Origin: Shewanella halotolerans
GTDB lineage: Bacteria; Pseudomonadota; Gammaproteobacteria; Enterobacterales; Shewanellaceae
Length of the DNA: 64,000 nucleotides
Assembly: GCF_019457535.1 (NCBI RefSeq)
Contig: NZ_CP080417.1
Location: forward strand, 3,038,001 to 3,102,000
Reading direction: 5' to 3'
Numbering within the stretch: position 1 is the first letter of the stretch; the number at the start of each line of letters is the position of its first letter. The position numbers and the translations under genes are program-made. The notes below the pieces were generated by a model. That model saw nothing but the letters and a program-made list of their open reading frames with translations. It was not told the DNA's origin and made no database searches. Positions 51,754-60,601 of the stretch are shown one piece after another.

Positions 51754-53062
51754 TTAACCTCCGCGACAGGCTTGAAATAGTTTCAACGACATACTCAAGC
51801 ATACTAGCGGTGAGGCCGGGATGAACACCGAGCCAAAACGTATTGTTCATCACTTGGTCAGTATATTGCAGGCTTCCTGCAACACGGTAGTTGACGCTTT
51901 CAAAATAGGGCTGCTTTGTTAAATTGCCCGCAAACAGTAATCGAGTACCAATCCTAGCGGCTTCCAGAGCCGACACAAACTCCTGACGACGCCCCGATAA
52001 CGCCCCCTTCAGCGTAATGGGGAGCCCAAACCAAGATGGGTCACTGTCTGCCGTGGCCTTACCTGTTTCTATCCCGGGAATTGAGGCCAATCTAGCCGAA
52101 AGAAAAGCAAAGTTATGTCGGCGCGCTTCACAAAATCCATCCAACTTATCCAATTGTGCCAACCCGCATGCCGCCTGCATATCTGTGATCTTCAAGTTAT
52201 AACCCATATGACTATATATATACTTATGATCATAACCATAAGGAAGGTCACCAAGTTGCCAGTCAAATCGCCTTTTACAGCTATTATCGGCCCCAGGCTC
52301 ACAATAACAATCTCTCCCCCAATCCCTGAATGACTCGACTATCTTAGCGAGCTTCTTAGAGCGGGTAAAAATGGCCCCCCCTTCTCCCATGGTAATATGA
52401 TGCGCAGGATAAAAGCTCAATGTGGCAATATCACCAAATGTCCCTACATGCTGCCCTTCATATTGACTTCCCAGAGCATCACAACAATCCTCAATAAGCC
52501 ATAATCCATGTTGTTGGCAAAAATTATTCACCGCAGCCAAATTGAACGGATTCCCTAAGGTATGAGCGATCATAACGGCTCTTGTTTTAGGGCTCAGCGC
52601 GTCCTCAAGTAGGCTAGCATCAATGTTCAAAGTCTCTGGATCAATATCGACAAACACTGGGACGGCATTATTCTGAACAATAGGATTAACAGTGGTTGGA
52701 AACCCTGCAGCAACAGTGATAACTTCATCACCCGGTTTAATCGCTCTGTCACCCAGCTTGGGCGAAGTCAGGGCTGAAAATGCTAACAAGTTGGCGGCAG
52801 AACCTGAAGCCGTTGTCAAAAGGTGCTCAACACCGATCCACTGTGCCAGCCGTTGCTGAAATAACTGATTAAACCTTCCGGTAGTTAACCATCCATCTAG
52901 GCTAGCCTCAACCATAGAGCTTATCTCGTTACCATCCAGCGTCTTACCAGAAACGGGGATATAATTTTCACCAGCAATGAAAAGCCTGTCTTGATATTTT
53001 ATTTCGGCATATTCACGAACCAGATTCAAAATCTCTCGATGTAATTCTTCCAACCTACTCAT
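51746..53062 (-). CDS. rfbH: RfbH/E1, CDP-4-keto-6-deoxyglucose 3-dehydrase
   Basis: This enzyme removes the C3 hydroxyl of CDP-4-keto-6-deoxyglucose using PMP and a 2Fe-2S cluster. The ATG at 53062 (438 residues) has AGGA upstream. The fold is DegT-type aminotransferase, but the PLP Lys is replaced by His in SFYPAHHITMGEGGA, as in E1. The cysteines at about 194, 252, 254 and 262 give exactly CX57CX1CX7C, the E1 cluster motif. The gene overlaps rfbG by 8 bases. Its usual reductase partner (E3) is not in the window. Confidence 0.93.
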   Translation of the reverse strand: MSRLEELHREILNLVREYAEIKYQDRLFIAGENYIPVSGKTLDGNEISSMVEASLDGWLTTGRFNQLFQQRLAQWIGVEHLLTTASGSAANLLAFSALTSPKLGDRAIKPGDEVITVAAGFPTTVNPIVQNNAVPVFVDIDPETLNIDASLLEDALSPKTRAVMIAHTLGNPFNLAAVNNFCQQHGLWLIEDCCDALGSQYEGQHVGTFGDIATLSFYPAHHITMGEGGAIFTRSKKLAKIVESFRDWGRDCYCEPGADNSCKRRFDWQLGDLPYGYDHKYIYSHMGYNLKITDMQAACGLAQLDKLDGFCEARRHNFAFLSARLASIPGIETGKATADSDPSWFGLPITLKGALSGRRQEFVSALEAARIGTRLLFAGNLTKQPYFESVNYRVAGSLQYTDQVMNNTFWLGVHPGLTASMLEYVVETISSLSRRLID

Positions 53063-54122
53063 GCAGCGCATCCTCTAGTGCAAGATAATCGGCTATCTGT
53101 TTTTCTGTAAGTGCCTTGGGGTCGGCTTTATTCGCCACACCTATATACCATTCCAATAAACGCTTGATGGTTATATCCAGTGACCAGCGTGGCAGCCAAT
53201 TTAAGCTATTTTTCGACTTACTACTGTCCAGCAACAAGATTTCAGTCTCACTGAAACCAAGGTTTTGAGCCTCGCAGCTAAAGCTCAGAGACATCTGCGA
53301 ATAGCAACGAGTTACTAACTCCTCTACGGTACAGGCGTCTTCGGGAGCGGGACCAAAATTCCAAGGCCCCGAATACTCATCTGGATCTTCAAAGAGCTTT
53401 TCCGCCAGCAACAAATAACCATAGAGCGCATCAAGCACATGTTGCCAAGGACGCACAGCCGAAGGATTCCGCAGCGCAATTCCCTCATTCCGAATGATGG
53501 CGTCCACTATGTCTGGTACGATTCTGTTGGCTGAATAATCACCACCACCGATAACATTACCAGCTCTGGCCGACGCCACACCAGTCATCGGCTGTTGTTG
53601 CAGGAAAGAAGCGTAATAGGACTCTACGACGAGCTCACAACCAGCCTTAGAAGATGAATATGGGTCATTTCCGCCTAAGGGATCTGACTCGACAAATCCT
53701 CTAGTGTGCATACCCGGCCGATAACATTTATCCGAGCTGATGACGACTATCGCCAGTCTCGACTCCCATTGACGGAAGTTATCCAGTAACTTGGCCGTAC
53801 CGAGAATATTGGTTTCCAGCGTCAAAATCGGCAACTTATAACCTTCAGATACCAAAGGCTGAGCCGCCAGATGAAAAACGACATCCGGTTTCACCTGTTT
53901 CACTCTCTCGCTCAACTGCTGGTCATCATTAATATCACCGAGTTGATGATCACAAACCGATGAAAGTGATGCGATATCAAACAGGCCACCGGGTTCGACT
54001 CTATCTGAATAACCAAATACCTGAGCCCCGCGGGCATGCAATAACAGCGTCAGCCAGCTTCCCTTGAAGCCTGTATGGCCAGTGACAAGAACACGCTTCC
54101 CTTGCCAGAACGATCTCTTCAT
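53055..54122 (-). CDS. rfbG: RfbG, CDP-glucose 4,6-dehydratase
   Basis: RfbG converts CDP-glucose to CDP-4-keto-6-deoxyglucose with bound NAD. The 355-residue protein begins FWQGKRVLVTGHTGFKGSWL, the diagnostic motif, and has HLAAQPLVSEGY, VVISSDKCYRPGMHTRGFVE and YxxxK as YSSSKAG. It abuts rfbF with no gap and overlaps rfbH. The substrate follows from family identity and the rfbF neighbour. Confidence 0.95.
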   Translation of the reverse strand: MKRSFWQGKRVLVTGHTGFKGSWLTLLLHARGAQVFGYSDRVEPGGLFDIASLSSVCDHQLGDINDDQQLSERVKQVKPDVVFHLAAQPLVSEGYKLPILTLETNILGTAKLLDNFRQWESRLAIVVISSDKCYRPGMHTRGFVESDPLGGNDPYSSSKAGCELVVESYYASFLQQQPMTGVASARAGNVIGGGDYSANRIVPDIVDAIIRNEGIALRNPSAVRPWQHVLDALYGYLLLAEKLFEDPDEYSGPWNFGPAPEDACTVEELVTRCYSQMSLSFSCEAQNLGFSETEILLLDSSKSKNSLNWLPRWSLDITIKRLLEWYIGVANKADPKALTEKQIADYLALEDALHE

Positions 54123-54893
54123 CTACCACACCTTCCAAGGAGCCGTATCTGAATTCCACAAGGATTCCAGATGCATTTTATCCCTAAGAGTATCTACAGG
54201 TTGCCAGAATCCGTTATGCACATAGGCCATCAACTCTCCCACATCGGTCAAATGTCGCAGCGGCTCCTGTTCCCAAGAAGTACCTTCACCATCAATAAAC
54301 TTCAGCACTTGGGGTGACAAAATAAAGAATCCACCATTAATACGCCCCCCTTCATTTGCCGGTTTTTCATCAAATCTGGTTACTTTGGCACCATCCAGAG
54401 TCAACCCCCCAAAGCGAGGAGGAGGCACGACTGCGGTCAAAGTGGCTAATTTCTTATGACTGAGATGAAAGTCAATTGCTGCCGAGATATCAATATCCGC
54501 GAGTCCATCACCATAGGTCATGCAAAAAGCCTCTTCCTCACTCAACAAATCAGCAACTTTCTTTAGACGGCCCCCGGTCATAGTGTTTATTCCGGTATCA
54601 ACCAAGGTGACGCGCCAAGGTACCGGCGCGGCATCATGTACAATGCGCTCACCGGTCGCAAAATCAAGGGTAAGATCGCAGCCAAGCAAATGGTAATCAT
54701 TAAAATACTGTTTAATGATCTCAGCCTTATAGCCGCACAATATGATGAAATCATTTAACCCGTGAGCGGAATAGATTTTCATAATGTGCCATAGCAACGG
54801 CTTGCCACCAATTTCCACCATAGGCTTGGGGCGTATCGCTGTTTCCTCACTTAAACGGGTGCCAAATCCCCCCGCTAAAATCACCACCTTCAT
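54123..54893 (-). CDS. rfbF: RfbF, glucose-1-phosphate cytidylyltransferase
   Basis: RfbF makes CDP-glucose from CTP and glucose 1-phosphate, the entry step to CDP-deoxyhexoses. The ATG at 54893 gives 256 residues starting MKVVILAGGFGTRLSEETAI with RPKPMVEIGGKPLLWHIMKI following, the family signature. The conserved NGGFFILSPQVLKFI is near residue 180. It overlaps pseC by 4 bases (ATGA), so it is translationally coupled to the pseudaminic acid genes. Confidence 0.95.
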   Translation of the reverse strand: MKVVILAGGFGTRLSEETAIRPKPMVEIGGKPLLWHIMKIYSAHGLNDFIILCGYKAEIIKQYFNDYHLLGCDLTLDFATGERIVHDAAPVPWRVTLVDTGINTMTGGRLKKVADLLSEEEAFCMTYGDGLADIDISAAIDFHLSHKKLATLTAVVPPPRFGGLTLDGAKVTRFDEKPANEGGRINGGFFILSPQVLKFIDGEGTSWEQEPLRHLTDVGELMAYVHNGFWQPVDTLRDKMHLESLWNSDTAPWKVW

Positions 54894-56050
54894 AGACTCT
54901 CCGTACTCATTATTTCCGCAATGCCTGAGCATATATATTCCACTTCCTGCTCAATCAACGCTGGAAAGAGTGGTAAGGTCAAGATCTCTTCATAAAACTG
55001 CTCAGCACAGGGAAAGTCACCCGCTTTGAAGCCGAGCTCCAAGTAATAGGGTTGCAAATGCACCGGGAAATAGTGCACATGGACCTGCACACCTCGCTCT
55101 CGCATGCTATCGAACACTTCTCGACGCCGCTCTGCTTGCTTTAAACGTATCATGTATAGATGGCGGGCGCTGACGCTGCCAAGCAGTGGTTCTACGCTTA
55201 CAACAGGCTGCTTTGCCAATGCTTGAGTGTAATATTCGGCCAACTGATTACGCTTAGAGACAAATTCATCCAAGCGTTTGAGTTGAGAGAAGCCCAGAGC
55301 CGCCTGCAGATCTGTCATACGGTAATTGAAACCCAGCTCATGTTGCTCGTAGTACCACTTTCCCTCGTCGGGTCGCAACATAGTATCTGGATCCCGGCGA
55401 ATCCCGTGACTTCGAAAGAGCGCCATCTTATCGGCCAATAATCGACTCCGGGTCAGTGCCATTCCACCTTCGGCACTGGTAATTATTTTTACCGGATGAA
55501 AACTGAAAACCGTGATATCCGAGTACCCACAGCTCCCCAGCTTATGGCCCTGATAACTGCCGCCGATGCCATGAGAGGCATCTTCAATAATCTTAAATCC
55601 ATACTCTTTACCAAGCTCGAATATGGCAGCCATATCACAGCTGTGACCACACAGATGAACTGGGATCACCACCTTAGGCAAGGTCCCCTGACGCTTAGCC
55701 TCAATGAGCTTAGATCTCAACGCCTCTGGAGACATGTTACCTGTGTTGGGGTCGACGTCGACAAAATCAACTTGAGCGCCGCAATAAAGTGCACAGTTAG
55801 CCGATGCCACAAAGGTGATCGGCGATGTCCACACCCTATCGCCAGGGCCGACACCAAGCACTAGGCAAGCTATATGCAAAGCCGAAGTTGCACTGTTTGC
55901 CGCCACAGCAAACTTAGCGCCGGTATACTCACACACAGCCTGCTCAAAGGCTGGCACCTTAGGCCCTTGAGTCAACCAGTTCGATGACAATACCTCGACA
56001 ACCGCATCAACATCCTGTTGGTTGATATCTTGTCTTCCGTAAGGGATCAT
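54890..56050 (-). CDS. pseC: PseC, UDP-4-keto-sugar aminotransferase
   Basis: PseC makes UDP-4-amino-4,6-dideoxy-N-acetyl-beta-L-altrosamine in the pseudaminic acid pathway. The 386-residue DegT-family protein has MIPYGRQDINQQDVDAVVEV at the N terminus and the PLP Lys at about 188 in VFSFHPVKIITSAEGGMAL. It overlaps pseB by 4 bases and rfbF by 4 bases. A legionaminic-type aminotransferase is the alternative, but pairing with an inverting PseB-type dehydratase favours PseC. Confidence 0.93.
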   Translation of the reverse strand: MIPYGRQDINQQDVDAVVEVLSSNWLTQGPKVPAFEQAVCEYTGAKFAVAANSATSALHIACLVLGVGPGDRVWTSPITFVASANCALYCGAQVDFVDVDPNTGNMSPEALRSKLIEAKRQGTLPKVVIPVHLCGHSCDMAAIFELGKEYGFKIIEDASHGIGGSYQGHKLGSCGYSDITVFSFHPVKIITSAEGGMALTRSRLLADKMALFRSHGIRRDPDTMLRPDEGKWYYEQHELGFNYRMTDLQAALGFSQLKRLDEFVSKRNQLAEYYTQALAKQPVVSVEPLLGSVSARHLYMIRLKQAERRREVFDSMRERGVQVHVHYFPVHLQPYYLELGFKAGDFPCAEQFYEEILTLPLFPALIEQEVEYICSGIAEIMSTESL

Positions 56051-57042
56051 GCCTTGGTATCCAGCTGAATGATGTCATCACCTGTGAGAAAATGTGGGTT
56101 CGTGCCCGAATTGTACTCAAAGCCCATCTCAACTAACTTGCCTTTCTCTCCTAAGGCATTGGTACAAAAGTCTGTTTCACGCCCAAAAAATCGAATGCTG
56201 GGTGTGATAACAAAATGATCATCAAACTCTAAGGTGTGGTGTGAGTCATCTGCCGGACACATGATTTCATGCATCTTTTCACCCGGCCTGATCCCAACGA
56301 TATCGAGGTCAAGATCGGGACCATAAGCCTTAGCCAGATCGGCGATTCGCACGGAAGGGATCTTAGGCACAAAGATCTCGCCCCCCTGCATGCGCTCGAA
56401 ATTTTTCAGTACGAAATCGACCCCATCTTGCAAGGTGATCCAAAACCGCGTCATATCCGGATGAGTGATGGGAAGCGATTTGGCCCCTTCAGAAATCAGC
56501 TGCTTAAAAAACGGGACCACAGAGCCACGAGAGCCGACGACATTACCATACCGCACCGCCGCAAAACGGGTCTTACCACTGCCAACCATATTATTGGCTG
56601 CAATAAATAACTTATCAGAGGCTAACTTGGTTGCGCCATAGAGGTTGATCGGATTGGCAGCCTTATCTGTCGATAGCGCGATCACTTTATCGACATTGTT
56701 CGCGATTGCCGCGCGGATCACGTTTTCTGCGCCATGAATATTTGTCTTGATACATTCGGTCGGATTGTACTCGGCGGCAGGCACCTGCTTTATCGCCGCG
56801 GCGTGAATGACATAGTCGACCTCTTTAAACGCCTGCATCAACCTGTCGCCATCACGCACATCACCAAGGAAATAACGCATACAAGGCGCGTTAAATTTCT
56901 GCTGCATCTCATACTGTTTTAATTCATCACGAGACAAAATGATTAAACGCTTTGGCTTGTATCGGTCCAATATGGTCTTAGTATACTTCTGACCGAAAGA
57001 GCCGGTGCCACCTGTGATCAGGATAGATTTATTATCGAACAT
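56047..57042 (-). CDS. pseB: PseB, UDP-GlcNAc 4,6-dehydratase (inverting)
   Basis: PseB carries out the first step of pseudaminic acid synthesis, dehydrating UDP-GlcNAc and inverting C5. The 331-residue protein shows ILITGGTGSFGQKYTKTIL (cofactor site, residues 8-17), VIHAAAIKQVPAAEYNPTEC, and the catalytic region STDKAANPINLYGATK with Asp126, Lys127, Tyr135 and Lys139. It heads the minus-strand operon. No sigma54 motif was found upstream. Confidence 0.95.
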   Translation of the reverse strand: MFDNKSILITGGTGSFGQKYTKTILDRYKPKRLIILSRDELKQYEMQQKFNAPCMRYFLGDVRDGDRLMQAFKEVDYVIHAAAIKQVPAAEYNPTECIKTNIHGAENVIRAAIANNVDKVIALSTDKAANPINLYGATKLASDKLFIAANNMVGSGKTRFAAVRYGNVVGSRGSVVPFFKQLISEGAKSLPITHPDMTRFWITLQDGVDFVLKNFERMQGGEIFVPKIPSVRIADLAKAYGPDLDLDIVGIRPGEKMHEIMCPADDSHHTLEFDDHFVITPSIRFFGRETDFCTNALGEKGKLVEMGFEYNSGTNPHFLTGDDIIQLDTKA

Positions 57043-57510
57043 TAACGCTCCATATTCACATTAAAAGCAGCATCACAAAAATAAACAATTATTTAAGCAC
57101 GCCGTCGGTTACGAGCCTGCGACTAATTTTAATAGCCAATCATGTTAGGCAAATTTCATACCATACCTTTCAGAACTCAGACGTCCAACAGACAATGCCC
57201 CTAAAAAGGCCAGCCCCGATCAATATGTAATAAACATCTTTAATCTTAGTAACTTAATATCTAATGTCTAACCTTATTTTTCAACAAGTCCCTAAGTGGT
57301 CTCATTTTGGCTAAATTTTAATCCTCTTCTACCTCAAATACTTACTACAGGCTGGCTGGCATAAAACTCGCATTCATATCAGATTAATCCCAGATTAACA
57401 TCGCACTTGTGTCGTATTTGAGTCAGACTCTAAGCCATGCAGGGATTTAAATCGGCAAAAGTCGGCCAGAGTGTCAATAAATTGTCTAAAAACATCGAAT
57501 TGAGGGTGCA
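57043..57510. other. pseB-maf2 divergent intergenic region
   Basis: A 468-base AT-rich gap with no credible gene. It must contain promoters for the pseB operon (minus) and maf2 (plus). The only motif I can point to is a candidate sigma54 site at 57357-57372 for maf2. No repeat or RNA structure stands out. Confidence 0.5.
57357..57372 (+). promoter_or_regulatory. weak candidate sigma54 promoter for maf2
   Basis: TGGCATAAAACTCGCA has the -24 GG and -12 GC at the right spacing, with the -12 box TCGC in place of TTGC. It is about 140 bases before the ATG, rather far, so the match may be chance. Confidence 0.35.
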
Positions 57511-59994
57511 ATGCAGAACAATCAATCTGAAATAACCAATACCTTTGCCGTCAGCCAGTTTGGTGAATATTACTTACCAAGCGTCAACCGCAACACCTTC
57601 GAAAAAATCGATTCGACGACCCTCTTCGACAATAAACTCAAAAAAGCGTTATCAACCCCGGATACACTGCATATCATTGCTGGGCTAGACTCTGGCCTAC
57701 TGGCAAACTATGTGATGGAGCAAACCACCCCCACGGGTAGCAAGTACATCTTTGTCGAACTCGATGAGATCTTATCTCTACTCTCTATCGAGATCCCCTC
57801 GACTCTTTCTGATGCTATTCAGGTCGTTTCCCTAGAACAGTTTTCGACTTTAATTCAATCCTATGAGAACAATTTATTCATCGTAAAGCAGCAATTTAAA
57901 TTACATAGATCCGTTGCGGCTGACGGTAACTATCTCGATAGCTATAGTTGGCTACACGCCCAAATAGACAACGCCGTCAGACAGGCTTATTTCGAGAATA
58001 GCATAGGCTTCACCCAAAAAATCTTCGTCAAGACTCAACTGAAAAATGTCGCGGAAACCCTGAGACCGGCATCGATTTTAAGGGATAAATTCAGAGGCAA
58101 GAGCTGTATCATCCTAGGGGGTGGCCCTTCGTTGGATACTCACGTTGAATGGATAAAAGAAAACAGCGACAAGCTGGTCATCATCGCCGCATCACGTGTC
58201 ATAGGTAAACTCAATCGATTGGCCATCAAGCCCGATATCGTCGTCTCGGTCGACCCTCAGTCCGTCAGTTTCGATGTCAACAAGGATATGATGTCGCTGC
58301 CCCATGACACCCTACTCATCTGCTCATACCATGTAACCCCGCAGATCTTGGGGCAGTGGCGTGGCGCTTGCCTATACACAGGACCGCGCTATCCCTGGAA
58401 TGATTTTGCCAAAGACAAGAATATTCAATCCATAGGTCCGACCGTGATCAATAGTGCGATGGAAATTGCACGGGAGATGGGATTTAGCCAGATATTGCTC
58501 AGCGGCGTCGACTTCTGTCATTCCCAAACGGGCGCCAGCCACACCTCGGGCACCTATGCTGCCAGCCTTGGACCAAATTTGGGCGCCGTCATGGAATGGG
58601 TTGAAACCTATTCAGGAGAGATGGCCGAGACCCCAATGCAGTTATTGCAGGCGATCGGCGCGACCGAGGATCTTATCGCCTCTCACCCCCAGCAAGCTAA
58701 CTATATCAATCTATCCGCCGATGCAGCCAAGGTGAAAGGTATCGAACATCACCCGGCAGATACTATCGCCCTCACACAGATAGATGCCGTCCAGCGACAT
58801 CTACTCGCACCAGAGGCACACCTTGCGAGCGACGCCGAGTGGGTGGCGCATTTCACTCGTACTCTCAAAGAGTTGACCACAGCTCGACAGGCTTTAATAC
58901 AGCTCAATAGCAAGAATAGTGACGCGCTGGCCATCATTGGTAAACTGGAGAAAGAAAGGACAAATGAACGCATCGCGCAGCTCGCTAACAAGCTGGAAAG
59001 CATCGAGCAGAGCATCAATAAAGAACACAAGGTGCTAGCAAGCCTGATTAAATTCTACGGTTACTACGAATTCAGTCATTTCTTATCTACCCAACAATCC
59101 GATGACTGGTCCCAAGAAGAGATCAACAAGCGCACGCGCATCTACTACAGCGCCTTCAAAGAGATGAGCGAGCAGCTACTGGAGCAGGTCCAATCGGCGA
59201 TCGAGAGAACTGAGTCTCGCCTAGCCGAATATCAAAAGAAAGTCGAGGTAGAGCCACTGTGCCAAAGATGGGCTCAGGATAAGCAGTGGGGCCGCGCGTT
59301 ACTTTGGCAGGAACGACATCCCCAGCAGTATCAAAAGCTGTCAGCCGCAGAGCAAGAAATGCTTACCGAGTGCCAGAAGACCTTTGATGCCTTGTTTGTC
59401 GTCAAGGAATATATCGATCATTCGGCTGAGCGTACCGCCCCAATCATGGATAACGCCTTTAAAAAACTACAGTTACTCAGGCAGCAAAAGCACTTGTTGG
59501 GTATCACTAAGATGGTGCAATATACGGCGCCTCATATCGATGAAGATCCCGAGATTGCCCGTTTATACAACCTGGCACTCAGTTATCGTTACCTACTGGA
59601 GAATCAATTACAGGCCTCACTCGATGCCGTGCTGAAGACCCCCTTGGCCGACCGCCAAGAGGAGGAGCTAAAACAGATCATTCAGCTTTCCCTGCAGCTC
59701 AACCAACTGCCGCTGGCCCTAGAGCACTATGCCAAGATAATCGCCTACAGCGACGAATATCTGCCGCAATATGCCCATGCGCTGAACTTGAGTGGCGATC
59801 CTCAGGCCGCGCTAGGCATCTACCTGGACTACCTGGACAAGTACCCGCAGGACATTCCTGTCATGTTGAAATTAGGGATATTTCTGGCTCAGGCGGGTCA
59901 AATCGACGGCGCCGCCTCCTGTTTCGAAAACGTCCTCATGCTGGATGAGCATAATCAGGCGGCGCTTAACTATCTCAAGCAAATAAAGCCCTAA
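57511..59994 (+). CDS. Maf-family flagellin glycosyltransferase 2 with long C-terminal extension
   Basis: An 827-residue Maf-type protein. The N-terminal half has the DUF115 domain (about residues 185-390) with SCIILGGGPSLDTHVEWIKE, VIIAASRVIGKLNRLAIKPD, and ILLSGVDFCHSQTGASHTSG. The C-terminal 400 or so residues are helical: a coiled-coil region (RTNERIAQLANKLESIEQSI is approximate) followed by TPR-like repeats (NQLPLALEHYAKIIAYSDEY, DPQAALGIYLDYLDKYPQDI). It differs clearly from maf1 and is separately transcribed. The TPR part may bind flagellin or FliS. The ribosome site GAGGG precedes the ATG. Confidence 0.88.
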   Translation: MQNNQSEITNTFAVSQFGEYYLPSVNRNTFEKIDSTTLFDNKLKKALSTPDTLHIIAGLDSGLLANYVMEQTTPTGSKYIFVELDEILSLLSIEIPSTLSDAIQVVSLEQFSTLIQSYENNLFIVKQQFKLHRSVAADGNYLDSYSWLHAQIDNAVRQAYFENSIGFTQKIFVKTQLKNVAETLRPASILRDKFRGKSCIILGGGPSLDTHVEWIKENSDKLVIIAASRVIGKLNRLAIKPDIVVSVDPQSVSFDVNKDMMSLPHDTLLICSYHVTPQILGQWRGACLYTGPRYPWNDFAKDKNIQSIGPTVINSAMEIAREMGFSQILLSGVDFCHSQTGASHTSGTYAASLGPNLGAVMEWVETYSGEMAETPMQLLQAIGATEDLIASHPQQANYINLSADAAKVKGIEHHPADTIALTQIDAVQRHLLAPEAHLASDAEWVAHFTRTLKELTTARQALIQLNSKNSDALAIIGKLEKERTNERIAQLANKLESIEQSINKEHKVLASLIKFYGYYEFSHFLSTQQSDDWSQEEINKRTRIYYSAFKEMSEQLLEQVQSAIERTESRLAEYQKKVEVEPLCQRWAQDKQWGRALLWQERHPQQYQKLSAAEQEMLTECQKTFDALFVVKEYIDHSAERTAPIMDNAFKKLQLLRQQKHLLGITKMVQYTAPHIDEDPEIARLYNLALSYRYLLENQLQASLDAVLKTPLADRQEEELKQIIQLSLQLNQLPLALEHYAKIIAYSDEYLPQYAHALNLSGDPQAALGIYLDYLDKYPQDIPVMLKLGIFLAQAGQIDGAASCFENVLMLDEHNQAALNYLKQIKP

Positions 59995-60060
59995 GGAATA
60001 TTTTGGCGCCAAGGGCTCATTTATCCTGCGGCGCCGTTTCCCTTGTCCGGTGGCAGGCCG

Positions 60061-60066
60061 TATAAT
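60061..60066 (+). promoter_or_regulatory. putative -10 box for the DUF2947-like gene
   Basis: A perfect TATAAT lies 39 bases before the GTG start. TTTCCC at 60037-60042 with 18-base spacing is the best -35 and is weak. Confidence 0.45.
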
Positions 60067-60104
60067 GTCTGGCGTTAATAACTTACAGCCGATAGCGAGG
60101 CCCT

Positions 60105-60584
60105 GTGGCGCACACCTATATCCCACTCGAACAATACAAACGCAAATGGATCTTTAACCATAAAGATCTTCCTGTCACAGATGAAGACAAGGCCTGCATC
60201 AAGCCCCTGGATCAAAAATCATCCATGACGGTGTGGAATCAGTGGGTGAGCAACAAGAGCAGCCGCAGCGAGCAATTTACCAAGGGCGACTGGGCCGCCA
60301 AGGGCGATGCCTGGCAGGAAACCGACCACTGGCAAAGCGCCTGGGACAGCGACTCCCCCGCCCTACCCGAGCTGTTTCAGGGCCACTTCGATTGGAGTGA
60401 TGATACTCAGGTCTATTTCTGCTACGACAAGTATCAGATAATTGAGACCCGCTGGGACATCTTCGTGCGTAACTGGAAATGTTTTCTCTTCTTCGATGAC
60501 GGCCCACTGCTGATCGCCCCCAAGAAGAAACAGGCGGCGCTTTTCCACCAGAGCGGTCAATATCAGCTGGGTAAACGCGGCTAG
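60105..60584 (+). CDS. DUF2947-like conserved protein
   Basis: A 159-residue soluble protein with many Trp, Tyr, Lys and Asp residues (YIPLEQYKRKWIFNHKDLPV, VYFCYDKYQIIETRWDIFVR and WKCFLFFDDGPLLIAPKKK). It resembles the DUF2947 family of Vibrio and Shewanella, from memory. The function is unknown. The start is a GTG at 60105; the TATAAT at 60061-60066 could be its -10 box. It is not part of the glycosylation operons. Confidence 0.75.
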   Translation: MAHTYIPLEQYKRKWIFNHKDLPVTDEDKACIKPLDQKSSMTVWNQWVSNKSSRSEQFTKGDWAAKGDAWQETDHWQSAWDSDSPALPELFQGHFDWSDDTQVYFCYDKYQIIETRWDIFVRNWKCFLFFDDGPLLIAPKKKQAALFHQSGQYQLGKRG

Positions 60585-60601
60585 TCCAACGATTACAATC
60601 T

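Noticed and set aside
51746..53062. Calling the DegT-type gene an ordinary sugar aminotransferase
   Set aside because: The PLP-binding Lys is replaced by His and the CX57CX1CX7C cysteine pattern fits the E1 3-dehydrase, so the aminotransferase call was dropped.
57043..60104. A direct repeat of the tRNA-Arg 3' end marking an attachment site
   Set aside because: I looked for the T-arm and acceptor sequence near the right boundary of the island and saw none; no integrase is present.
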